NCBI RefSeq assembly: GCF_018918145.1
Contig: NZ_JAHLPX010000001.1
Span: forward strand, 1-64,000
Direction of reading: 5' to 3'
Length of the DNA stretch: 64,000 nucleotides
From: Anaerotignum sp. MSJ-24
GTDB lineage: Bacteria > Bacillota > Clostridia > Lachnospirales > Anaerotignaceae
Below the pieces are notes generated by a model. It saw nothing but the letters and a program-made list of their open reading frames with translations, made no database searches and was not told where the DNA came from. Positions 15,573-24,222 of the stretch are shown one piece after another. Numbering within the stretch: position 1 is the first letter of the stretch; every line of letters starts with the position of its first letter. Position numbers and translations under genes: made by a program.

Positions 15573-18209
15573 ATGATACATGAACTTGAAAAAACATACA
15601 ATCCGAATATTGAGGAGCGTATATATAACAACTGGCTTGAAAAGAAATATTTTCATGCCGAGGTAGATAAATCGAAAAAGCCCTTTACTATCGTAATGCC
15701 GCCCCCGAATATCACCGGTAAGCTCCATATGGGCCATGCCCTTGATAACACTCTTCAGGATATTCTTATCCGTTGGAAAAGAATGAGCGGATATAATGCA
15801 CTCTGGATTCCCGGAACAGACCATGCCTCAATCTCAACAGAGGTTAAAATTGTTCAGAAAATGGCAGAAGAGGGCATAACAAAGAACGACATTACAAGAG
15901 AACAGTTTCTTGAACGTGCATGGGCATGGAAGGAAGAATACGGCTCAGAGATTCTTATGCAGCTCAGAAAGCTCGGTTCAAGCTGCGATTGGGACAGAGT
16001 ACGTTTCACAATGGACGAAGGCTGCTCAAAGGCCGTTCTTGAAACATTCATCCGTCTTTATAATAAAGGCTATATTTACAGAGGCGAAAAGCTTATCAAC
16101 TGGTGCCCTAAATGCCAGACAACTATCTCCGACGCAGAGGTAAACCATGTTGATATGGCAGGACATTTCTGGCATATCAAATATCCCATTGCCGGAACAG
16201 ATGAATTCCTTGAGCTTGCGACAACCCGTCCGGAAACAATGCTCGGCGATACAGCCGTTGCCGTTCATCCTGAGGACGAAAGATATAATAAATTAATCGG
16301 CAAAAAGGTTATCCTTCCTATCGTAAATAAGGAAATTCCTATTGTCGGCGATTCTTATGTTGACCGTGAATTCGGTACAGGTGTTGTTAAAATTACTCCT
16401 GCACATGACCCTAACGACTATGAGGTTGGCGAAAGACATAATCTTCCTAAGATTAATGTATTCAATGATGACGGTACAATAAATTCAAACGGCGGAAAAT
16501 ACGAAGGCATGGACCGTTATGAGGCAAGAAAGCTTATTGTTAAGGAGCTTGACGACCTCGGACTTCTTGTTCGTGTTGAAGATATAACACATTCGGTAGG
16601 CGTACATGAACGTTGCAACGAAATTGTTGAGCCTATGATTAAGCTTCAGTGGTTCGTTAAGATGGAAGAAATGGCTAAGCCTGCACTTGATGTATATAAT
16701 AAAGGTGAGCTCCGTTTTATTCCCGAGCGTTTCGGAAAGACATATACACATTGGCTTGAAAATATCCGTGACTGGTGTATTTCCCGTCAGCTCTGGTGGG
16801 GCCATAGAATACCGGCTTATTACTGCCAGAAATGCGGTCATATAGAAGTAACAAAGGATCCGACAGGACTTGTATGCTCAAAATGCGGTTCAACCGAATT
16901 TAAGCAGGACGAAGATACGCTTGATACATGGTTCTCATCGGCACTTTGGCCGTTCTCAACACTCGGCTGGCCCGATGAAACAGAAGAGCTTAAGCACTTC
17001 TATCCTACAAGCACAATGGTAACAGGCTACGATATTATTTTCTTCTGGGTAATCAGAATGGTATTCAGCGGAATTGAACAGGTCGGAGAATGCCCGTTCA
17101 AGGACGTTCTTATCCATGGTCTTATCCGTGACGATAAAGGCCGTAAGTTCTCAAAGAGCCTCGGAAACGGTATCGATCCCATTGATGTTATCGAAAAATA
17201 CGGTGCTGATGCAATGCGTCTTATGCTTGTAACTGGTAATGCTCCCGGTAACGATATGCGTTTCTATTGGGAAAGACTTGATGACTGCCGTAACTTCAAT
17301 AATAAGCTTTGGAATGCTTCACGTTTCGTAATGATGAACCTTGAAAGCGATGAGGAAGAGGATAAGCTTCTTTACCTTACTGGTGCGGATAAATGGATTT
17401 TAAGTAAGGTTAATACGCTTGCAAAAGATGTTACCGAAAATCTTAATGCTTATGATCTCGGCCTTGCCGCACAGAAAATTCGTGACTTCCTTTGGGACGA
17501 ATACTGCGATTGGTATATCGAAATGGTTAAGCCCAGACTTTATAACAAAGAGGACAGCACAAGAGATGCGGCACTCTGGACACTTAAGACAGTTCTTATA
17601 AATGCGCTTAAGCTCCTTCATCCGTTTATGCCGTTCATCACAGAGGAAATCTTTACACATCTTCAGAGCGAGGAAGAAACAATCATGCTTTCTGAATGGC
17701 CGGAATTCAAAGCAGAATGGGATTTCAAGGAAAATGAAAATGAAATTGACCTTATTAAAGACGCAGTTCGTGCAATAAGAAATGTTCGTGCGGAAATGAA
17801 TGTTGCTCCCAGCAAGAAAGCAACTGTATATGTAGTAACAACAGACAGCGAGATTGCCGGAATATTTGAGCGCTCGGCTGTATTCTTTAAGACTCTTGCA
17901 TATGCTTCAGAGCTTATAATTCAGGATAATAAAGAAGGTATCGGTTCAGATGCTGTATCTGCGGCTGTTTCAGGAGCAACTGTATATATGCCTTTTGCAG
18001 AGCTTGTTGACATTAGCAAGGAGATTGAACGTCTTACAAAAGAGCGTGATAAAATGATTAAAGAGGTTGAGCGAGTAGAGAAAAAGCTTGCTAACCAGGG
18101 CTTTGTCGCAAAAGCTCCCGCTAATGTTATCGAAGAGGAAAGAGCCAAAGGAGTTAAATACAAAGAAACACTTAAACAAATCGAAGAAAGACTTGAGGCG
18201 TTAAAGTAA
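15573..18209 (+). CDS. valS: Valyl-tRNA synthetase
   Basis: 878 residues, full length. The class I signatures are HMGH within NITGKLHMGHALD (about 42-54) and KFSKS (near residue 525). The editing CP1 insertion lies between them; zinc-type cysteines are seen in NWCPKCQ and in YYCQKC...CSKCG. The C-terminal 70 residues form the charged coiled coil typical of ValRS. It charges tRNA-Val. The start follows AAAGGAGG. Expression is controlled by the T-box just upstream. Confidence 0.97.
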   Translation: MIHELEKTYNPNIEERIYNNWLEKKYFHAEVDKSKKPFTIVMPPPNITGKLHMGHALDNTLQDILIRWKRMSGYNALWIPGTDHASISTEVKIVQKMAEEGITKNDITREQFLERAWAWKEEYGSEILMQLRKLGSSCDWDRVRFTMDEGCSKAVLETFIRLYNKGYIYRGEKLINWCPKCQTTISDAEVNHVDMAGHFWHIKYPIAGTDEFLELATTRPETMLGDTAVAVHPEDERYNKLIGKKVILPIVNKEIPIVGDSYVDREFGTGVVKITPAHDPNDYEVGERHNLPKINVFNDDGTINSNGGKYEGMDRYEARKLIVKELDDLGLLVRVEDITHSVGVHERCNEIVEPMIKLQWFVKMEEMAKPALDVYNKGELRFIPERFGKTYTHWLENIRDWCISRQLWWGHRIPAYYCQKCGHIEVTKDPTGLVCSKCGSTEFKQDEDTLDTWFSSALWPFSTLGWPDETEELKHFYPTSTMVTGYDIIFFWVIRMVFSGIEQVGECPFKDVLIHGLIRDDKGRKFSKSLGNGIDPIDVIEKYGADAMRLMLVTGNAPGNDMRFYWERLDDCRNFNNKLWNASRFVMMNLESDEEEDKLLYLTGADKWILSKVNTLAKDVTENLNAYDLGLAAQKIRDFLWDEYCDWYIEMVKPRLYNKEDSTRDAALWTLKTVLINALKLLHPFMPFITEEIFTHLQSEEETIMLSEWPEFKAEWDFKENENEIDLIKDAVRAIRNVRAEMNVAPSKKATVYVVTTDSEIAGIFERSAVFFKTLAYASELIIQDNKEGIGSDAVSAAVSGATVYMPFAELVDISKEIERLTKERDKMIKEVERVEKKLANQGFVAKAPANVIEEERAKGVKYKETLKQIEERLEALK

Positions 18210-18217
18210 AATGATGT

Positions 18218-18247
18218 AGAGGTATGTGGCTTCGGTTGCATACCTCT
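18218..18247 (+). terminator. Hairpin after valS
   Basis: AGAGGTATG (18218-18226) and CATACCTCT (18239-18247), a 9-bp stem followed by only a short T run (TTGG). A weak terminator or a processing hairpin; the deaminase gene starts 23 bp later. Confidence 0.5.
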
Positions 18248-18269
18248 TTGGTATATAAGGAGGTATACT

Positions 18270-18746
18270 ATGAACGACATATATTATCTTAAAAGAGCTA
18301 TTCAGATTTCGAGAAATTCAAGAGAGCATGGCAATACGCCTTTCGGAGCATTGCTCGTTGATAAGGACGGAAACATACTTATCGAGCAGGAAAATGTTGA
18401 GATTACAGAAAGCAAGTGTACAGGCCATGCCGAAACACAGTGCGTTGAAAAGGCATCAAGACTTTATTCAAAGGATTTTCTTGCGGAATGTACTCTTTAT
18501 ACAACGGCAGAGCCATGTGCCATGTGCTCCGGAGCAATCTATTGGGCAGGAGTAGGCAGAGTTGTTTATGCAATGACTGAAAAACAGCTTTTATCGCTTA
18601 CCGGCAGTGATGAACAGAATCCTACCTTCGATTTGCCTTGCAGAGAGGTTTTTGCAAGAGGACAGAAGGACATACTTGTTGAAGGGCCTTTTGATGAGCT
18701 TGCGGAAGAGGCGGCAGAGGTGCATAAAGGATATTGGAATAAATAA
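18270..18746 (+). CDS. Nucleoside deaminase (CMP/guanine deaminase fold)
   Basis: 158 residues with the zinc-dependent deaminase motifs GHAE (His53, Glu55) and PCAMC (Cys83, Cys86), followed by SGAIYWAGVGRVVYA. Length and C-terminal tail resemble guanine deaminase (GuaD-like) more than the tRNA editing enzyme TadA, but the two cannot be separated surely by eye. It would release ammonia from a purine or nucleoside and could link to the purine-type amidohydrolases 4 kb upstream. Start: AGGAGG 6 nt before the ATG. Confidence 0.82.
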   Translation: MNDIYYLKRAIQISRNSREHGNTPFGALLVDKDGNILIEQENVEITESKCTGHAETQCVEKASRLYSKDFLAECTLYTTAEPCAMCSGAIYWAGVGRVVYAMTEKQLLSLTGSDEQNPTFDLPCREVFARGQKDILVEGPFDELAEEAAEVHKGYWNK

Positions 18747-18765
18747 GTTTATAATAGATAGCAAA

Positions 18766-18792
18766 AAGACCTGCGGATTTTCCACAGGTCTT
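18766..18792. terminator. Bidirectional terminator
   Basis: AAGACCTG.GGA and TCC.CAGGTCTT form a stem with one C/A mismatch around a short T loop, flanked by A-rich sequence on the left and TTAGTTTTG on the right. It lies between the convergent deaminase and ferredoxin genes. Confidence 0.7.
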
Positions 18793-18811
18793 AGTTTTGT
18801 CAAAGATTAAA

Positions 18812-19633
18812 TTAATAGAAGATTTTGTCTTCTGCACGTCTTCCGCCGTACATTTCTTCAAGCTCAGTTTTGTGATAGAGGTAACCTTCATCATCAAAAT
18901 ACTTAGCCTGTACGGGACAGAGCTTAACGCATTTACAGCATTTCATACAGATACCTGTAATTTCGGCAGGATTTTCGGGATTGATTGAGCCAAGAGGACA
19001 GTTAGCGGCACAGAAGCCACAGTTTGTACATATGCTCATATCTGTTTTGGGTTTTACCTTACGAATGTCAATACCGTTTCCGTTTCTGTCTCTCGGTGTA
19101 TAGTAAGGTCTGATAGGTGTGCAGCCTTCAACCTCAATAGGCTCTTTGTCGATGTTTCCGCTTTTAACCTTTTCTGCAATTTTAGAAACGAATGTTGCGG
19201 CAACAGCCATATCCTCTTCGTCGGGACGGCCCTGTCCGAGTGTTCTTGAGAAAGAATGCTCACCGACAAATGCACCGCCGGCGATTGTGTGGAATCCGTC
19301 AGCCTCCATTATGTTTCTGAGCTCGATAAGTGCGTCATCGAAGTTTCTGTTTCCGTAGAGAACAACGGGAATGCCGTATGCACCGTTTCCTACAATAGTG
19401 TCAAGATATTTGAGAAGAAGGTTGGGAACACGTCCTGCGATAACCGGTGTGCCGAGAACAACAATGTCATCTGCTGTGTATTCCTTAAATGTTTTACGAA
19501 CAGCGGGAAGTGTAAAATCGTAGGGCTCATAATCGCAGCCAAGCTCCTTTGCAAGCTCTTTAGCTATATATGTAACCATTTTTTCGGTAGTTCCAGTACC
19601 TGTGAAGAACATACCGTAAACCTTTTTTGCCAT
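18812..19633 (-). CDS. Flavodoxin-ferredoxin fusion (EFR1-type ferrodoxin)
   Basis: 273 residues. The N-terminal 150 residues are a flavodoxin-like domain (FFTGTGTTEKMV phosphate-binding loop, later GTPVIAGR). The C-terminal part carries two 4Fe-4S motifs: CTNCGFCAANCP and CMKCCKCVKLCP. Proteins with this layout occur widely in anaerobic Clostridia and presumably move electrons between flavin and clusters; the partners are not known. The ATG at 19633 is preferred over an in-frame GTG at 19642 because GAGG then stands at normal distance. Confidence 0.85.
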   Translation of the reverse strand: MAKKVYGMFFTGTGTTEKMVTYIAKELAKELGCDYEPYDFTLPAVRKTFKEYTADDIVVLGTPVIAGRVPNLLLKYLDTIVGNGAYGIPVVLYGNRNFDDALIELRNIMEADGFHTIAGGAFVGEHSFSRTLGQGRPDEEDMAVAATFVSKIAEKVKSGNIDKEPIEVEGCTPIRPYYTPRDRNGNGIDIRKVKPKTDMSICTNCGFCAANCPLGSINPENPAEITGICMKCCKCVKLCPVQAKYFDDEGYLYHKTELEEMYGGRRAEDKIFY

Positions 19634-19787
19634 AATGTTCACCTCATTTTAGTAATTGTTAATTGTTCTACAATTATTATACATCAAATGTATACATCAT
19701 GCAATATTGGAAGGGCAAATTTTACAGAAAAGTCAGATATAATATTTATGAGAATTGAAGGTTTAAATCACTAAATTCAACTTTTTA

Positions 19788-19816
19788 TTGAATATCGGAA
19801 TAAAATAAGTTAAAAT
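19788..19816 (+). promoter_or_regulatory. Candidate promoter of the Ldh-family gene
   Basis: TTGAAT (19788-19793), 17 bp, TAAAAT (19811-19816), with the ATG 48 bp further on. Confidence 0.45.
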
Positions 19817-19863
19817 TATCGGGTAATGTAAATTTTTTGGCTTATATACAGGAGGACATAATA

Positions 19864-20961
19864 ATGGCTTACGTTAAGCTTCAGTATGAAAACTTAAAGG
19901 CATTTTCTTTGGAAGTATTCGAAAAAATGGGTTATACACCCGATGAGGCGGCAATAATAACAGACGTTCTGCTTACTGCCGATCTTTACGGCATCGAATC
20001 ACACGGTATGCAGAGAATGGTGCGTTATTATAAGAGCATTAAAAACGGCAGACTTCATATGGGAACAAAGCCCGAGGTTGTTTTTGAAACACCGCTTTCC
20101 GCCGTTATCGATAACCATGACGGAACAGGCCAGCTTGCCGGCTATCTCGGAATGAATATGGCAATCGAAAAGGCAGAAAAGAACGGTTTCGGTATTGTTA
20201 CAGTAAGAAATTCAAATCATTACGGTATTGCCGGATATTATGCAAAGATGGCATGTAAGAAGGGACTTATCGGTTTTTCGGTCACAAACAGCGAGGCTAT
20301 TATGGTTCCGACATATGGCAGACTTGCTATGATCGGTTCAAATCCCATTGCCGTTGCTATGCCTGCGGAGCCTTATGATTTCTTCTTTGATGCGTCAACA
20401 ACGGTTGTAACAAGAGGTAAGGTTGAAGTATATAACAAGAAGGGCGAGCCTCTTCCCGAAGGCTGGACAGTTGATGCTGAAGGAAAGCCCGGTTCAAATG
20501 CGGCTGAAATTCTTAAAAACATTGAACAGAAAAATGGCGGCGGTATACTTCCTCTTGGCGGAATTTCCGAAAAGAGCGGCGGACATAAGGGCTATGGATA
20601 TGGTATGCTTGCCGAAATATTCTCTTCAATTCTCTCAATGGGACTTACATCAAACCATACTAACATAGGCTCGGTCGGAGGAACATGCCACGGTTTTGCG
20701 GCAATCAATCCTAATCTTTTCGGAAATCCGGAAGAAATTAAGGAACATTTTTCTACGTTCCTTAAGGAGCTTAGAGAAGCGCCTAAGGCAGACGGTCAGC
20801 CGAGAATTTATACTCATGGTGAAAAAGAGGTTGAGGCAACCGCACGTATATTAAAAGAGGGTATCCCCGTAAACGAAAATACCGTTAAGGAAATGCAGGT
20901 TATCTGTGATGAATACGGCGTTGATATGGAGAAGTTCCTTGGCAAGATAGTATATGAATAA
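19864..20961 (+). CDS. Ldh_2-family malate/L-lactate/ureidoglycolate-type dehydrogenase
   Basis: 365 residues, the normal size for this NAD(P)-dependent family that is unrelated to classical LDH. Recognisable parts are SHGMQRMVRY near residue 45 with the family histidine, the NSNHYGIAGYYA segment near residue 117, and the GGHKGYGYGML stretch near 240. Family members reduce 2-oxo acids or oxidise ureidoglycolate; the substrate here is open. The ATG 19864 follows AGGAGG. It appears to be a single-gene unit with a hairpin after it. Confidence 0.82.
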   Translation: MAYVKLQYENLKAFSLEVFEKMGYTPDEAAIITDVLLTADLYGIESHGMQRMVRYYKSIKNGRLHMGTKPEVVFETPLSAVIDNHDGTGQLAGYLGMNMAIEKAEKNGFGIVTVRNSNHYGIAGYYAKMACKKGLIGFSVTNSEAIMVPTYGRLAMIGSNPIAVAMPAEPYDFFFDASTTVVTRGKVEVYNKKGEPLPEGWTVDAEGKPGSNAAEILKNIEQKNGGGILPLGGISEKSGGHKGYGYGMLAEIFSSILSMGLTSNHTNIGSVGGTCHGFAAINPNLFGNPEEIKEHFSTFLKELREAPKADGQPRIYTHGEKEVEATARILKEGIPVNENTVKEMQVICDEYGVDMEKFLGKIVYE

Positions 20962-20972
20962 TATGTAATTAT

Positions 20973-20999
20973 TACAGCGGCATAATTTGTGCCGCTGTA
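20973..20999 (+). terminator. Hairpin after the Ldh-family gene
   Basis: TACAGCGGCA (20973-20982) and TGCCGCTGTA (20990-20999), a 10-bp stem without a good T run. A second, more typical terminator stands 55 bp on. The rest of the roughly 310-bp gap before acpS is AT-rich without other visible signals beyond a TATAAT at 21238. Confidence 0.55.
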
Positions 21000-21054
21000 T
21001 ATGTCAGAGATATTCTCTGTGAGTTGAAATATATTATTTAATAAATATTTATTT

Positions 21055-21082
21055 GGACGATTGATTATCTGTCGTCCTTTTT
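21055..21082 (+). terminator. Rho-independent terminator
   Basis: GGACGA (21055-21060) and TCGTCC (21072-21077) followed by TTTTT. Confidence 0.65.
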
Positions 21083-21273
21083 ATATTCACTTAATTATAA
21101 TTTCAGATTATTTAAAAAATATTTATAAATTTCTGAAACCTATTGCATTTATATCGGCATGGTGATATATTACAAATATAAATGTAAATCGTAGTATTAA
21201 ACTATTTGAAGTTATATGAGAATTTTTAGATTTACAGTATAATGTTCTTAGATTTCATTATGGAGGCATTCTT

Positions 21274-21648
21274 ATGATAAAGGGAATAGGAACGGATATA
21301 ATAGAGATAAACAGATTAAGTGAGCTTATAAGTAATATCAAATTTATGACAAAATACTATACGGAAGAAGAAATACGCTATATTTATGAACGGTCAAACA
21401 ATGCAGAGAGCGCGGCGGCAATGTTTGCGGCAAAGGAGAGCATGGCTAAGGCGCTCGGTACTGGCTTTGTCGGCTTTGGACCGCATGATGTGGAAATAAA
21501 ACATGATGATAACGGAAAGCCGTCAATAGTTCTTCACGAAAAGGCGAAGCTGATAGCCGAAAGACATGGCATTATTAATATTCAGCTTTCCATGTCGCAT
21601 TGCAGACAATATGCAACGGCATATGTAACTGCAGAAGGAGAGGATTGA
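21274..21648 (+). CDS. acpS: Holo-[acyl-carrier-protein] synthase
   Basis: 124 residues. The family start GIGTDIIEINR (Asp8 metal ligand) and FAAKESMAKALGTGF (Glu ligand) are intact, with SMSHCRQYATAYV at the end. AcpS transfers 4'-phosphopantetheine from CoA to acyl carrier protein. GGAGG precedes the ATG by 8 nt. It opens the acpS-nnr-lipoprotein-alr-mazF series seen across Firmicutes; nnr starts 3 bp after its stop. Confidence 0.95.
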   Translation: MIKGIGTDIIEINRLSELISNIKFMTKYYTEEEIRYIYERSNNAESAAAMFAAKESMAKALGTGFVGFGPHDVEIKHDDNGKPSIVLHEKAKLIAERHGIINIQLSMSHCRQYATAYVTAEGED

Positions 21649-21650
21649 TT

Positions 21651-23183
21651 ATGAGAGCGGCAACTGCTGAACAGATGAGAGAAATCGACAGACTTACAAG
21701 CGAAGAAATAGGCATACCGTCAATAGTGCTTATGGAAAATGCGGCGAGAGCTGTTGCAGATGTGTGCGAAAAAGAGCTTAGGGATACAAAGAATCCAAAG
21801 GTGCTTATTTTTGCGGGAAAGGGCAATAACGGCGGTGACGGCTTTGCACTTGCAAGAATACTTAATGACAGAAATATCGAATGTAAGCTGGCATTTTTGT
21901 TTGAAAACAGCAAATTCAGCGAAGATGCAAGAATTAATTATAAAGCGGCAATAAATAGCGGACTTTATATAATAACCGATATAACCGAGGCAGTAATCGA
22001 AACAATGAGAGCCGATATTGTGGTTGATGCGGTGTTCGGAACAGGTATATCAAGAGAAATAACCGGCATTTATGCGGACGTTATTAATGTAATAAATACT
22101 TATTCAAAGAAGGTAATAAGCGTAGATATTCCTTCGGGAGTAAATTCCGATAACGGACAGATAATGGGCTGTGCGGTTAATGCTGATATAACGGTTACAT
22201 TTGCCTTGCCTAAAATAGGAATGCTGTTATATCCCGGCGGAGAGCATTGCGGCAGAATAGAAATAGCCAATATTTCAATCCAGCAGAGCACGATAGATTC
22301 TATGGATATAAAAACAGGCTTTCTGGACAAAAACGATATTCTTAAAATACTTCCCGAACGTGCAAAAAGAACAAATAAAGGCAGTTACGGAAGACTTTAT
22401 ATAATTGCCGGTTCTAAGGATATGACGGGTGCAGTTGCATTGTGCTGTAAGGGTGCTTTTCGTGCAGGAGCAGGACTTGTTTATGCCTGCACAGTTCAGA
22501 GTGGCATACATGTTGTTCAGCAGCTTGTGCCTGAGGCTGTTGTTATGCCTTTGTCGGAATATGAAGGCAAGGTAAGATATGAATGCTATGAAGAGGACAT
22601 AGAGCCTAAAATAGGTAATGCCTCGGCAATAGCTGTAGGCCCCGGCCTTGGCATGAGTGAAGAGGTAACTGAGTTTGTAAATAAGCTTATTACAGAGGTT
22701 GACAAGACCGTTATTATTGATGCCGACGGTCTTAATGCCATATCAAAAAATCCGTCGGTTCTGCTTTCACTTAAGCATGTTCCGGTAATTACACCACATC
22801 CCGGAGAGATGAGCAGATTAACCGGGCTTAAAATATCTGAGATACTTCATGACACCGTTTCGGTTGCAAGAAACTTTGCAATGCAGTATAATAGTATCGT
22901 TGTTCTTAAGGATGCGAGAACGGTTGTAGCTTCACCGGACGGAAGAGTTATCATTAATGTAACCGGAAATCCGTCCATGGCAACAGGCGGTTCCGGAGAT
23001 GTTCTTACCGGTGTTATTTCGTCGCTTATTGCACAGGGGCTTGCTCCCTTTGATGCGGCGGCTGTCGGAGTATATCTCCATGGCCTTAGCGGTGATATAT
23101 GCCGAGATAAGCTTGGTTCGTATGGTGTTATGGCGGGCGATATTGCGGAAAATATTGCCGAAGCGGTCAAGCAGTTCAGATAA
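21651..23183 (+). CDS. nnr: Bifunctional NAD(P)H-hydrate epimerase / dehydratase
   Basis: 510 residues from ATG 21651; the open frame extends 17 codons into acpS without a ribosome site. The N-terminal YjeF_N epimerase domain has GKGNNGGDGFALAR near residue 55. The C-terminal ribokinase-like dehydratase has GSYGRLYIIAGS near 245 and NPSMATGGSGDVLTGV near 440. Together they repair damaged NAD(P)H hydrates. It is co-transcribed with acpS. The gap to the next gene is filled by palindromic repeats. Confidence 0.95.
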   Translation: MRAATAEQMREIDRLTSEEIGIPSIVLMENAARAVADVCEKELRDTKNPKVLIFAGKGNNGGDGFALARILNDRNIECKLAFLFENSKFSEDARINYKAAINSGLYIITDITEAVIETMRADIVVDAVFGTGISREITGIYADVINVINTYSKKVISVDIPSGVNSDNGQIMGCAVNADITVTFALPKIGMLLYPGGEHCGRIEIANISIQQSTIDSMDIKTGFLDKNDILKILPERAKRTNKGSYGRLYIIAGSKDMTGAVALCCKGAFRAGAGLVYACTVQSGIHVVQQLVPEAVVMPLSEYEGKVRYECYEEDIEPKIGNASAIAVGPGLGMSEEVTEFVNKLITEVDKTVIIDADGLNAISKNPSVLLSLKHVPVITPHPGEMSRLTGLKISEILHDTVSVARNFAMQYNSIVVLKDARTVVASPDGRVIINVTGNPSMATGGSGDVLTGVISSLIAQGLAPFDAAAVGVYLHGLSGDICRDKLGSYGVMAGDIAENIAEAVKQFR

Positions 23184-23281
23184 TAATGATATTTTGGATA
23201 AAATTTAATGTATTGTTAAGTAATTTGAATTTTTAGCTTAAAGGTTCGGAGAACAAAGAGTTTTCTGAATTGAATCCATCC

Positions 23282-23433
23282 AGTCATGACTTTTGCTTTG
23301 AAAAAGCAAAAGCGGCTTTGCCGCCGCACTGTCTTGTGCGGTCAATAGACGGTATTCATTCCCGTCGAGGAGAACAGCTTAGTCATGACTTTCGCGAGCG
23401 AAAGTGGCTTCGCCACCATGCTATGGTCAATAG
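23282..23433. repeat. Two copies of the three-hairpin repeat (opposite orientation to the 14.9-kb array)
   Basis: Unit 1 is 23282-23347 and unit 2 is 23381-23433. Both begin AGTCATGACTTT and end GGTCAATAG. Hairpin 1 is CTTTTGC/GCAAAAG in unit 1 and CTTTCGC/GCGAAAG in unit 2; hairpin 2 is GCGGC-TTT-GCCGC against GTGGC-TTC-GCCAC. Stem changes are compensated. Unit 1 keeps the third hairpin CCGCAC/GTGCGG (23324-23329 / 23336-23341); unit 2 lacks it. The rest of the 389-bp gap shows no gene. Confidence 0.8.
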
Positions 23434-23572
23434 TTTCAAGACTTTAGCCGATGGAATGAACTGTTCATGCCTTAATTTAAACAAGTCGGAAACCTGTTTT
23501 CGACTTAAGTCATTTTATCGAATAAGTGTAAGTATATATAACTATAACCATAAAGAAATATGAGGTAATAAT

Positions 23573-24208
23573 ATGCTTACGGTAATTCGGAGAATTGTTT
23601 GTGCGGCTGTGGCATTGGTTGTATGTGTGATTATATCCGGCTGTGGCGGCGAAAAAATGACGGCGATGGAAAAGGTGCAGAAGATGCTTACGGAGTATGA
23701 ATGCTCAAAAACGGACGCAACTATTCAGAGGTTTTCCAATAAAGGTGAGAATACCTACGAGACAACGCAATATTCCAAAATAACAGGAGAATATCGCATG
23801 GAAATCAAGTCGCCGGAGGCGATGAACGGCAACTATACTGTTTTTGACGGAACAAGCGTAAAGCAATATAATGCTAAGACAGATGAAACAGTCAGCCTTG
23901 ATGTGCCTAAAATGCAAAAAGGCAGTCAGCTTTTTATATCGACATTCATCAAAAACTATTTGATGTCGGAGAATGTGTCGGTTGAAACTGCGGCATCACT
24001 TGATGAATCCGTTTGTACGGTTCTTGAGGCGGTTATTCCCGAAGGCAACAAATACATATCAACTGAAAAGCTGTGGGTAGATAACGAAACGCTTTTGCCG
24101 CTTAAGCTCGTCATATATGATGAAAACGGCGGAGAAAGATACATTATAACCTACAACAATTTTGAATATAATCCCGAAATAGACAGCAGCGTATTTTCGG
24201 CTAAGTAG
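23573..24208 (+). CDS. Lipoprotein, LolA/YdcC-like
   Basis: 211 residues. A lipoprotein signal ends in lipobox IISGC (Cys24). The mature part is a beta-rich domain of the outer-membrane-lipoprotein-carrier-like class (NKGENTYETTQYSKITGEYRME..., later ISTEKLWVDNETLLPLKL). B. subtilis has a related gene, ydcC, at the same place between acpS and alr; its role is unsettled. It should sit outside the membrane. The ribosome site is GAGG. Confidence 0.75.
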   Translation: MLTVIRRIVCAAVALVVCVIISGCGGEKMTAMEKVQKMLTEYECSKTDATIQRFSNKGENTYETTQYSKITGEYRMEIKSPEAMNGNYTVFDGTSVKQYNAKTDETVSLDVPKMQKGSQLFISTFIKNYLMSENVSVETAASLDESVCTVLEAVIPEGNKYISTEKLWVDNETLLPLKLVIYDENGGERYIITYNNFEYNPEIDSSVFSAK

Positions 24209-24222
24209 CGGAGGAATGAAAA

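Noticed and set aside
23270-23563. 97-codon open frame between nnr and the lipoprotein gene.
   Set aside because: It covers the hairpin repeats and has no ribosome site or domain.
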